NCBI GenBank assembly: GCA_963818925.1
Contig: CAWFTN010000001.1
Location: 806,001 to 870,000, forward strand
DNA: 64,000 bases
DNA from: JAMXLG01 sp963818925
GTDB lineage: Bacteria; Vulcanimicrobiota; Vulcanimicrobiia; Vulcanimicrobiales; Vulcanimicrobiaceae
Direction of reading: 5' to 3'
In this document: piece after piece, positions 26,358 through 34,900 of the stretch
Layout of the letters: every line of letters starts with the position of its first letter
Position numbering within the stretch: the first letter of the stretch is position 1
Notes under the pieces: model-generated
What the model was told of the DNA's origin: nothing
Database searches by the model: none
What the model saw: only the letters and a program-made list of their open reading frames with translations
Position numbers and translations under genes: made by a program

Positions 26358-26492
26358 ATGGTTACGTTCAGAAATTTGAGGAAGGCCGTTCATGACGGCT
26401 GGCAGGTCTACGACCGATATGAGGACGGCTACGTTTTGCGCCGCAAGAACGATCGCGGCATCTGGCAACTCGCGCTGCTCGCGGTTCGGTAG
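26358..26492 (+). CDS. 44-residue small protein at the head of the ECF41 operon
   Basis: ATG to TAG, 44 codons. The product begins MVTFRNLRKAVHDGWQVYDR and continues EDGYVLRRKNDRGIWQLALL, with sensible codon usage. Its start lies 12 bases after the ECF41 -10 element, so the leader is very short and no Shine-Dalgarno is seen. It ends 17 bases before the monooxygenase gene, which has its own GGGAG. No family is known to me. It may be a leader peptide or a small independent protein. Confidence 0.55.
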   Translation: MVTFRNLRKAVHDGWQVYDRYEDGYVLRRKNDRGIWQLALLAVR

Positions 26493-26509
26493 GCACGGGA
26501 GTAAAACAA

Positions 26510-27973
26510 ATGGCGGATCGGACGACTGATATTGATGTTCTGATCGTCGGCGCGGGACCCGTTGGGCTGTTTCTCGCGAATGAGTGTGCGCGGCGTTCGA
26601 TGGGATGGCGACTCGTAGAAAAGAACCCGGATCAATCTCAGCATTCGAAAGCCCTCGCCGTGATGCCACGGACCTTGGAGATTTTCGACATGGCGGGCAT
26701 CGTAGAACCGTTTTTACAACGCGCAAACCGGACGACGAACGTCGCGTTATTTGCTAACCGCCATCGGCTAGCACACCTCGCGTTCGCGCCGAAGGAAAGT
26801 CCGTACCCGTTCATTGCAATGATCCCGCAGAACGTTACCGAGGCGCTGCTTCACGACGCGCTTGCGGACAAGGGCGAAGTCGTCGAATACGGGACGGCTC
26901 TGGTCTCCCTATCGCAACGCGCGGACGGCGTTGCGGCGGAGCTGGAGCGGGATGGAAATCGGTTCTTCGTCAATGCTCGTTTTGTTGTCGGTTGCGACGG
27001 TGCGCACAGCACGGTGCGCAAGGTGCTCAATCTACCGTTCGAGGGCGGCGATTACGATGCAACGTTCCTGCTCGCGGACGTCGGAACGAATGCTGCGCTT
27101 TCCGGCGATGAAATGCAGCTGTGCTCGCATGAAGACGGACCGCTCGCGATCTTTCCGATGAGCAATACGCGTCGACGGATTGTCGCCACGGTGGAGCATG
27201 CAAACGGCGTCGCGCCTTCGCTGGATCTCGTGCGAGCCTTGCTCGCCGAGCGAGCTCCGGAGGGAGTCCGAGCGCATGAACTGCACTGGAGCAGCTATTT
27301 TCGCGTTCATCACCGCCATGTAGCGAGGCTGCAAGCCGGCAGAGTATTTCTCGCAGGCGACGCCGCGCATATTCATAGTCCCTTCGGTGGTCAAGGGATG
27401 AATACGGGGCTGCACGATGCGTGGAACCTCGCTTGGAAATTGGAGTTTGCCGCGCGTGGATATGCAAAAGGAGAACTGCTCGACAGCTACTCCAACGAGC
27501 GAGGTCCGGTGATAAAGCGCGTCATCGCTACGACGGACTTGCTCACGAAAGCCATGGGAACGCCGAGCAAAATCGCACAAGCGATTCGTAACACGCTGAT
27601 TCCGATTGTGACACATTTCCCGCTGTTCCAAGGGACGTTCGTCGAGCAGCTCTCGCAGCTTGGCGTCAGCTATGGCGGCAGTCGCATTGTGCAAGGCGGC
27701 GGCGAGCGACGTTTCGATGAGTGGATGCGCAGCGGAGGCATTCAAAGTCGTTTCGTGCTTCTCGTTGGGTCAGACGCCGCGGACGATTGCGTTGACAAAG
27801 CCGCGGACCTTGTTTCGGAATTTCGCGACACGTTGGAGGTGCGAACGTCCAGCGACGGAGGCGTAGCGCTTATCCGACCCGACGGCTATGCGGCATTCTC
27901 ATCGCATGGAAGCGACACAAAGGCGCTGCGCGGCGTGCGCAGCGTGCTGGAGCGGCAGGTGATGTATGGATGA
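26510..27973 (+). CDS. FAD-dependent aromatic-ring monooxygenase-like protein
   Basis: 487 residues of the PheA/TfdB/UbiH-like flavoprotein monooxygenase family. The N-terminal VLIVGAGPVGLFLANECARR binds FAD, CDGAHSTVRK is the DG motif, and FLAGDAAHIHSPFGGQGMNT is the GD motif. A thioredoxin-like C-terminal tail follows. It would hydroxylate an aromatic or polyketide-like substrate with NAD(P)H and O2; the substrate is unknown. It is the second ORF of the ECF41-promoter operon and overlaps the sigma gene by eight bases. Confidence 0.88.
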   Translation: MADRTTDIDVLIVGAGPVGLFLANECARRSMGWRLVEKNPDQSQHSKALAVMPRTLEIFDMAGIVEPFLQRANRTTNVALFANRHRLAHLAFAPKESPYPFIAMIPQNVTEALLHDALADKGEVVEYGTALVSLSQRADGVAAELERDGNRFFVNARFVVGCDGAHSTVRKVLNLPFEGGDYDATFLLADVGTNAALSGDEMQLCSHEDGPLAIFPMSNTRRRIVATVEHANGVAPSLDLVRALLAERAPEGVRAHELHWSSYFRVHHRHVARLQAGRVFLAGDAAHIHSPFGGQGMNTGLHDAWNLAWKLEFAARGYAKGELLDSYSNERGPVIKRVIATTDLLTKAMGTPSKIAQAIRNTLIPIVTHFPLFQGTFVEQLSQLGVSYGGSRIVQGGGERRFDEWMRSGGIQSRFVLLVGSDAADDCVDKAADLVSEFRDTLEVRTSSDGGVALIRPDGYAAFSSHGSDTKALRGVRSVLERQVMYG

Positions 27974-28823
27974 TCTGTTCGCGTTACGCCGCCGCCTCTT
28001 CGGTATTGCGTACCGCATCTTAGGGTCGATCAGCGAGGCGGAGGACGTCGTGCAAAGTGCATATGTCCGGCTCGAGGAGCATCGCGACGATGACCTGCGT
28101 AACCCCGGCGGGTGGCTTGCGACCGTGACGAGCCGCCTCGCAATCGATCGTGCACGCGCGCTCAAACGGCGGCGCGAAGAGTATGTCGGCGTGTGGTTAC
28201 CCGAGCCACTGGTCGAAGATTCGAACGATCCCGAGAGGGAGACGATGCAGTCGGATGATCTTGCGATGGGGTTCCTTCGCGTGCTGGAACGGCTTGCACC
28301 GGAAGAACGCACGGCCATGCTGCTGCATGATGTTTTTGATTACACACACGCCGAGATCGCTGCAATGCTCGATAAGCGAGAAGTTGCGGTTCGGCAAATG
28401 GTCTTGCGCGCCCGCGTTCGCGTACGCCAAGACCGTCCGCGTGCGCTCGTCGATCACCGGAAGGCGGAAGATCTGACCGAGCGATTTCTCTCCGCGCTCC
28501 ACGATGGAAACGTGGATCGCCTTCGCACCATTCTGGCAACCGACGTCGTCGCAGTTGCGGATGGCGGTGGCAAGGCGTATGCCGGGTTGCAACCGGTCGT
28601 CGGCCTCGACAAGGTATCGCGCCTGATGGCCGGTTTGCACGACAAGTTTTGGTCTAGTGCGCGCATGCACCGGGTTATCGTCAATGGACTGCCCGGGTTT
28701 GCGGTGTTTCAAGGCGCATCGTGTAGCACGGTGGTTGCGTTCGATTTCGACCGCGATCGAATTGCGTCGATCTATCTGGTGCGCAATCCGGACAAGCTCA
28801 CTCACGTAGAGACGAGCGAGTAG
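27966..28823 (+). CDS. ECF41-family sigma factor with fused C-terminal domain
   Basis: 285 residues. Sigma regions 2 (GIAYRILGSISEAEDVVQSA) and 4 (EERTAMLLHDVFDYTHAEIA) are followed by a SnoaL-like extension. The three ECF41 marks are present: WLPEP (77-81), DGGGK (199-203; usually DGGGR) and NPDKL (274-278). In this group the fused domain replaces an anti-sigma factor, and the genes usually neighbour carboxymuconolactone-decarboxylase-like or oxidoreductase genes, both found in this operon. It overlaps the monooxygenase gene upstream. Confidence 0.93.
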   Translation: MDDLFALRRRLFGIAYRILGSISEAEDVVQSAYVRLEEHRDDDLRNPGGWLATVTSRLAIDRARALKRRREEYVGVWLPEPLVEDSNDPERETMQSDDLAMGFLRVLERLAPEERTAMLLHDVFDYTHAEIAAMLDKREVAVRQMVLRARVRVRQDRPRALVDHRKAEDLTERFLSALHDGNVDRLRTILATDVVAVADGGGKAYAGLQPVVGLDKVSRLMAGLHDKFWSSARMHRVIVNGLPGFAVFQGASCSTVVAFDFDRDRIASIYLVRNPDKLTHVETSE

Positions 28824-29380
28824 TGCGAGCCTCTACAGCAAAAACAGTAGCCGTATTTTGCGGTTCGAGCGTAGGCGGAGAGGTATACTCGCAGGCGGCC
28901 GTGGCAATGGGAACCGCAATCGCATCTGCCGGCCTGCGCTTAGTCTACGGTGGCGGAACGCTGGGGTTGATGGGATTGCTCGCCGACGCGACGCTCGCGG
29001 CCGGCGGCGAAGTGATCGGCGTAATACCGCGTGCCTTCGCGGACGAAGGGCGAGCACATGATGAACTCACGGAGATTCGGATCGTGGAGACGATGCACAA
29101 CCGAAAACAAACGATGGCCGATCTCGCCGACGCGTTCATCGCTCTACCGGGCGGACCTGGTACGCTGGACGAACTGTTTGAACAATGGGCCTGGTTCAAT
29201 CACGGCATGCATAAGAAACCGTGCGGAATCCTAAACGTCAACGGGTATTTCGATCCGCTTGCCCTTATGGTGGATCGTATGGTGCACGAGCGATTTTTGC
29301 CTTCGGAACATGCGCGCAGTCTTATCGTTGAAAGCAATCCGTCCGCGATGCTTTCGCGGCTTTCGATGCTTGAGGTCTGA
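28823..29380 (+). CDS. LOG-family protein (TIGR00730)
   Basis: 185 residues, GTG start sharing one base with the sigma stop. It contains VFCGSSVG, GGGTLGLMG and the signature PGGPGTLDE of the LOG/YvdD Rossmann family. Characterised members release cytokinins or cleave nucleoside monophosphates, but bacterial family members in redox operons are poorly understood. Confidence 0.88.
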   Translation: MRASTAKTVAVFCGSSVGGEVYSQAAVAMGTAIASAGLRLVYGGGTLGLMGLLADATLAAGGEVIGVIPRAFADEGRAHDELTEIRIVETMHNRKQTMADLADAFIALPGGPGTLDELFEQWAWFNHGMHKKPCGILNVNGYFDPLALMVDRMVHERFLPSEHARSLIVESNPSAMLSRLSMLEV

Positions 29381-29385
29381 ACCGC

Positions 29386-30342
29386 ATGCACACTTTAGAA
29401 AAATTCGGAATAACGCTTCCCATCTTTCAGGCACCGATTGGAAGTGTCGCATCGGCAGAGTTGGCGGCCGCGGTTTCAAATGCGGCCGCCGTCGGCCATG
29501 TTTCAGGTACGTGGCGAACGCCGCAAGAGACAAAGGAGCTTCTGCGCAATGTCGGGCGTTTGACGACGAAGCCGTTTGGAATCAATTTTGTTCTCGACTT
29601 TCCGATCGAAGCGCAACTCGAAGCAGCGCTCGAGGAGCGCGTCAGAATCGTTTCATTCTTTTGGGGTTCAGCGGCGCGATTCGTGCGAAAGGTGAAGGAC
29701 GCAGGTGCGGTCGTCATACAGGTCGTTGGCTCTGTGCGAGAGGCGGTTAGCGCGGCCGAAGCCGGCGCTCATCTCATTGTTGCGCAAGGCCATGAAGCCG
29801 GCGGCCACGTGTGCGGCACTCTTGGGCTAATGGCGCTTTTGCCTCAGGTGGTCGATGCCGTACATCCTCTTCCCGTTGTCGGAGGAGGCGGAATTTCTGA
29901 CGCACGCGGTGTCGCCGCCGCTCTCGCGCTTGGTGCGGCCGGCGTTTGGGTTGGTACGCGGTTTTTGGCAACGCACGAGGCGAACATTCATCCGCACTAT
30001 CGCAATCGCGTCGTGGCCGCGTCCGGCGACGACACGCTCTACTCGAACGCATTCGATGTTGGTTGGCCGAACGCGCCGCATCGCACGTTACGCAATGAAA
30101 CGACCGCGCTTTGGGAACGTGCGCGCGCATTCCGAACGGCTCCGCCGCGCGCGGATGACATCGTAACCCATAGAGCGGACGGCTTTCCGATTCCTCGCTA
30201 TTATTTTGGATCGCCGACGCTCGACGTGCATGGCGACGTCGATGACATGGCGTTATATGCAGGCGAGGCGGTTGGTCTCGTTCGTACGATCGATTCCGCA
30301 GCTGCCGTGGTCGCCGACCTCGCGCGGGGTCTCAATGTTTAG
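29386..30342 (+). CDS. nitronate monooxygenase-like FMN protein
   Basis: 318 residues, an FMN-dependent TIM barrel of the nitronate monooxygenase/2-nitropropane dioxygenase family. IFQAPIGSVASAELAAAVSN opens the barrel, AQGHEAGGHVCG holds the catalytic-type histidine, and PVVGGGGISDARGVAAALAL with VGTRFLAT forms the phosphate-binding end. It would oxidise alkyl nitronates or related acids. Five bases follow the LOG stop, and it overlaps the riboflavin synthase gene. Confidence 0.88.
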   Translation: MHTLEKFGITLPIFQAPIGSVASAELAAAVSNAAAVGHVSGTWRTPQETKELLRNVGRLTTKPFGINFVLDFPIEAQLEAALEERVRIVSFFWGSAARFVRKVKDAGAVVIQVVGSVREAVSAAEAGAHLIVAQGHEAGGHVCGTLGLMALLPQVVDAVHPLPVVGGGGISDARGVAAALALGAAGVWVGTRFLATHEANIHPHYRNRVVAASGDDTLYSNAFDVGWPNAPHRTLRNETTALWERARAFRTAPPRADDIVTHRADGFPIPRYYFGSPTLDVHGDVDDMALYAGEAVGLVRTIDSAAAVVADLARGLNV

Positions 30343-30928
30343 TGGAATCATCGCGTATCGCGGTTCGGTCGTCGGATTGGAACGAGAAGACGGTGGTGGT
30401 GTCACCCTGCGAGTTTACTGCGGCGGCCTTGCTGAGGAGAGGGCGGAGATCAAGGATTCTGTTGCAGTCAACGGCGTCTGCTTAACGGTGACTGCCATCG
30501 ACGGCGCCATCGCCACATTCGATGTTGTGCCGGAAACATTGAAGCGTTCCGCGCTCGGCGCATTCGAATACAACGAGCGCGTGAACGTCGAATATTCATT
30601 GCGCATCGGCGATCGCATGGGCGGCCACTTTGTCTACGGTCATGTCGATGAAACGGCGAAGATCCTCAATCGACGGCCCGAAGGTCGAGGCGAACGGATT
30701 CGTATCGAGCGACCACAGCAGCTAGCGCCGACGATCGTCGATAAAGCGTTCGTCGCGATCGACGGAGTGAGTGTTACCGTCGCAGCCGTTGGCGACGATT
30801 GGTTTGATGTGGCGCTAATACCGGAAACCCTTAAACGGACGACGCTCGGCGAACGCGCCCTCGGTGCGTTGGTGCATCTGGAGGTCGATCCGTTAGCGCG
30901 TTACGCCTGCAGGCCTGTCACGCTTTGA
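30335..30928 (+). CDS. ribE: riboflavin synthase alpha-chain
   Basis: 197 residues from MFSGIIAYRG. Two lumazine-binding barrels are visible: AVNGVCLTVTAIDG and HFVYGHVDETAKI in the first half, and FVAIDGVSVTVAAVGDDWFD in the second, with ETLKR repeated in both. It dismutates dimethyl-ribityllumazine to riboflavin. It is remarkable to find it without other rib genes; its place between flavoenzyme genes suggests extra flavin supply when the ECF41 operon is on. Confidence 0.88.
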   Translation: MFSGIIAYRGSVVGLEREDGGGVTLRVYCGGLAEERAEIKDSVAVNGVCLTVTAIDGAIATFDVVPETLKRSALGAFEYNERVNVEYSLRIGDRMGGHFVYGHVDETAKILNRRPEGRGERIRIERPQQLAPTIVDKAFVAIDGVSVTVAAVGDDWFDVALIPETLKRTTLGERALGALVHLEVDPLARYACRPVTL

Positions 30929-30962
30929 TAACTGCCTCCGTCTTCGCTGCGGAGGAAATGAT

Positions 30963-31427
30963 TTGAATAACCGTACGAACGTAACAACTGCACGAATCGA
31001 CTGGAAAGCAAACGCGCCAGACGTATTTTCGGCGTTGGTGCGCGTGAACAATACCGTTTCGGCCTCGAGCGTGGACAGCTCGCTGGTACATCTTCTCAAT
31101 TTGCGGATCTCGCAGATGAATGGATGCGTGTTTTGTGTCGACATGCATGCGAAAGAGCTACGAGACACGAGCGAGAGCGATGCGCGGCTGGATCAGCTCG
31201 CCGTCTGGCGGGAGTCGATCATTTTCAACGAGCGTGAACGCGCGGCGTTGCAATGGGCAGAGTCGCTCACGCGGCTGCATGAAACGCACGCGCCGGATGA
31301 GGACTATGCGCTCGTCAAAAGGCACTTTAGCGATCGCGAGATTGTCGATCTCACGCTTGCGATCTCAATGGTCAACGTGTGGAATCGATTCGGCGTCGGA
31401 TTTAGGCGGGTGCCGAATGCAGAGTGA
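30963..31427 (+). CDS. AhpD-like carboxymuconolactone-decarboxylase-family protein
   Basis: 154 residues starting with TTG, seven bases after GGAGG. The helical domain has the peroxidatic-type motif CVFCVDMHAKEL (CxxC followed by His), as in AhpD/CMD alkylhydroperoxidases. It is a typical ECF41 partner gene. It overlaps the following CMD gene by 11 bases. Confidence 0.88.
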   Translation: MNNRTNVTTARIDWKANAPDVFSALVRVNNTVSASSVDSSLVHLLNLRISQMNGCVFCVDMHAKELRDTSESDARLDQLAVWRESIIFNERERAALQWAESLTRLHETHAPDEDYALVKRHFSDREIVDLTLAISMVNVWNRFGVGFRRVPNAE

Positions 31428-31812
31428 AGACGTCATCCCTGACAGACAAACGTTGCATAGCCGCGGTACCGCGTTGCTTGAGAAACTCCATGGTGGCCAC
31501 GCGGGTGAAGCAATGGTTGCGGAGATGGCGGCCATCTGTCCAGCCTTCGCCGAGATGACGATCGACTGGGCGCTCGGAGGCGTCATGGCGAGACCTGCGC
31601 TCGACTTGGCGAGCCGCCATCTCGTGCTGATCGCGTCCTGTGTCACTCTTGGCTATGCCATGCCGCAGTTGCGCGCTCACGCAGAGGCCGCACTGGGTAT
31701 CGGCGTTACCAAACAACAGATCGTTGAGACGATTTTGCAACTTACGTTCTATGCAGGCGGGCCGGCGGTGAGAAATGCACTCGCAGCACTACGTGACTTG
31801 CTCGAGCGATAG
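31417..31812 (+). CDS. carboxymuconolactone-decarboxylase-family protein (gamma-CMD-like)
   Basis: 131 residues. RHLVLIASCVTLGYAMPQLR and VETILQLTFYAGGPAVRNAL are typical of the CMD family without the CxxC pair, resembling the true decarboxylase branch. It is the last gene of the ECF41 operon; the interspersed repeat follows within 15 bases. Confidence 0.85.
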   Translation: MQSEDVIPDRQTLHSRGTALLEKLHGGHAGEAMVAEMAAICPAFAEMTIDWALGGVMARPALDLASRHLVLIASCVTLGYAMPQLRAHAEAALGIGVTKQQIVETILQLTFYAGGPAVRNALAALRDLLER

Positions 31813-31824
31813 TGACGGGCGGAC

Positions 31825-31851
31825 GTCCTTCGATAAGCTCAGGATGACACG
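31825..31851 (+). repeat. interspersed repeat, short form
   Basis: GTCCTTCGATAAGCTCAGGA followed by TGACACG, at the end of the ECF41 operon. Confidence 0.8.
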
Positions 31852-31969
31852 ATGGTGGCGCTCAGGGCGACAGGGGGTTCACTGTCGTCGGTTTCTTGCA
31901 GTTGTCGGAGCGTTTTGGTTGCGGCGTTCCTGATATAGTGAGGAGACTTCGCCAATAAAGGGTGCTGGT

Positions 31970-34900
31970 ATGAATAGTTCCAGTTCCGCGATCGCTGCCG
32001 CTCTCGACCGCATCCTCGGTTCTTGGAAGCCGAGTGCGTCTGCGACGGCAGATGATCTTACCAGTGCGCGTCAGAGTCTTGCCGACGCATTTGCCAGCGG
32101 CTTTGAGATTTCGTCGCTGGAAAAACCGTCGGTTATCGGCGTCACGGTTGTGCCACCGCCAACGGGGCATCCCAGCACTATTCCGACGATCCGCGGCATT
32201 ACCGACATCGATCCCACATCGGTGTCGGAGTACATCGGAATGAAGGTCGAAAAGAGCCTCGGTCCGTTTGTCGATACGCTCGGCGTCCCGCACTGGATCG
32301 ACATTATCCCGATACCGGCGAAGATTCCCATTTCCGTCGGGACGAACGAGATCGGGTATCTCATCGTCGACAATCCGACGTCCTCTACGCTGCATGCGGG
32401 GAGTTTGTGGATTAGCTGCGCGGCGTTGAACGTTCCGCTTCTTACGAGCGGCTTCGCGGGCTTGTCGTTCTCTGCCGGGACCGTTACGACGAGCGGAACC
32501 GTCACGGTCGCGAATACCGGCATTACGATCGGCGCCGGTGGAACGCTTACTTTGAAAATCACGTTGACGCCGCCCGCCTTAGCCACCGGAACACCGGCGT
32601 TGGGACGAGACGCGCGCGCGATGCTCCTCAATCTTCCGACTACGATTACCGTGGTCTTTAGCGCGACCGGCGCAGCGATCACCGCAATCGACGACTCTGC
32701 TGCGACGGTGTATGGATCGGCGTTTTCGCTCAAACGCAACGCCGACAAACCGTTTGTTGCAACGCTGGGTGCGGGCTACATCGTGTATCCATGCACTTGC
32801 TCGGCCGCCGCATTTGCGTTTTCGAACGTGCTTTCGACCGACGTCATCCCGTCGGGATCCGCGCCCGTGCTCAATGCAGGATGGGGCATTGCGATAACGA
32901 CGGCGCCTGTCGCGCAACTCGGCGCGGCGTCGAGTGCCGGCGCGTTGATCTTGCAGCTGGGCAAAGGCGCATCGCTGCTCTTCGGAGATATTGCGAAGCC
33001 GGCGCTTCTTGGTGAAGCGCTGCTCGGGCTCTCGCCGGGGATCGTTACGATCGCGGCTTCCAATGGCGCTCGTAATCTGTTGGACCGCATCGAGCTGTGG
33101 AAGCCTGCGCCCCCGACGACCGGAGTTGCGCCGCGTCCGTCCACGCGCGAGTCGGAAATTGCGTTGACGATTCGTCGTGGCGGATTGCTGTTCTGTAACG
33201 TCTCGCCGGCTGTCGAGGCTGCGATTGCGTTCGGTACGGCGTCGCTCAATATTGATAAGCCCGTTTCAGCGAGCGGCGCGCGCTTGCCGATCCAATTCGA
33301 TTCCGCGCTTGCCGCATTCATTCATATTGCGATCGGCAAATTCGTGATCGCGGAATTGTCCGCGCCGCCGGTACCGATTACCCTTGGACCGCCGCCTCGT
33401 TGGAGCATCGCGTTGCAGAATGCGTTGCTGACGGTCGACCCGGCAAGTTCAGCGGTTCTCATCGGGCAATACCAGGGGAAGGCGCTTACGGGATCGTTGG
33501 AAATCCAGTTCGGAAATGCCACGTTGTTGCCGACGCTTCCTGATCCGTATGCGAGCGGAGACGTCAATCCGATCCCGGTATCCGGAAGGGTTTCCGCGCT
33601 CGATCGATGGACGCTGACCCCCGGCGCGACGGTCAACTTTTCGATCGTTGCGCCGTCGAATGCCGCAGCACCGCTTGCTGCTCCAGAGGTGATTGAGTTT
33701 ACGCGCTCGACGTTGTTGGATCTTTCGACGAACGTCGATCAATGGGGCGTGCAGATTTTACCTCGCCGCGTCCAAGCAGCTGACAACATCGCGCTGCAAG
33801 GCGTCACGGTCGCGATTGCGCAGGACCAGGTTGCGACGTATGCGCTTCCCGGTATCTCGTGGGAGCCGGTTGTCGACGACAAGACCAGCAATTGGTATCA
33901 AGCGTCGGCTCCCGGGGACGGATTTGCACCAAACGACGGCCCGGCGACGCTTCTCGCGGCTAATTCCGTGCAATTAGTTCCGGTAGAAGCAGACGTCGCG
34001 CTTACGCAACTCGTGCAGGCCGCGGCGACGACCGATACGTTCGCTCAATTTACACTGCCGTTCGGCATTACCGCAGAGCTCAGTACCAGCGGAGCGACGG
34101 GTTCGCAGCGTCCGGAGTTTCTGTTCGTTAAGGGTACGTACGCGAACAGCGTTAGTGCAGCGCGTCAACTCTCGATCATCGCGCGCGGTTCGCAGCCCGG
34201 AATCACGCCGAGTACGCCGGCGTTCCCCGGAAGCGCCACAACGAATACGGCACTTCCGTTGCCGGCGCCGCTCCCTTCGCCTCCGCCGTATCCACCCGGC
34301 ATTCTGAGTTACGGCGGCGCGCTTTTGGCCGATCCACGCGACGCGCGTTTGTCCGCCGTAAACTTCTTCGAAGAACAGTTCAGTCTGCAACTACCCACGT
34401 CAGATAAAGAGATTCCGGTCGGCCGCATCGATCTTTCCGGCTACGGAACGAGCATGTTCTCCGACTGGGCCGACCTCACGTTGGGTGACGTAGGCGTGAC
34501 GCGCGCGCGATTCGACGTGCTCGTCGGGCGCACCGCGTATGAGCTTGTGCAAATCCAATCGATCATTCTGCCGTTTAGCATCCGCATGACGCAGACGGTC
34601 ATCTTCGAGCGATTCGACGACGGACTCGTCGTGCGTCATCAAACGGATTGGAAAGCCATCAACGACGGAGCATTCGAAGTCTTCGATAAATATCCGGCCG
34701 AACTGTCGACCGGCGCCCTCTCGAAGCTGACGAACGTTAGGAACATCGTTCCGACCGGCGGCGCGAGCGTGAGCATCACCTCTGTCGATGTCGATAAGGA
34801 CCTCACTGGGCGCGTGCTCGAATTTGTTCCGGTCACGTTTGATGCGGACGCGGTCTTTCAGAGTAACGTCATCGTGACGGCGAACGGCGCCGCCGGCGCG

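Noticed and set aside
31120..31416. Upstream extension of the second CMD gene and similar long upstream frames of other genes
   Set aside because: They overlap real genes in other frames and lack domain similarity; start codons with ribosome-binding sites or overlaps were preferred.
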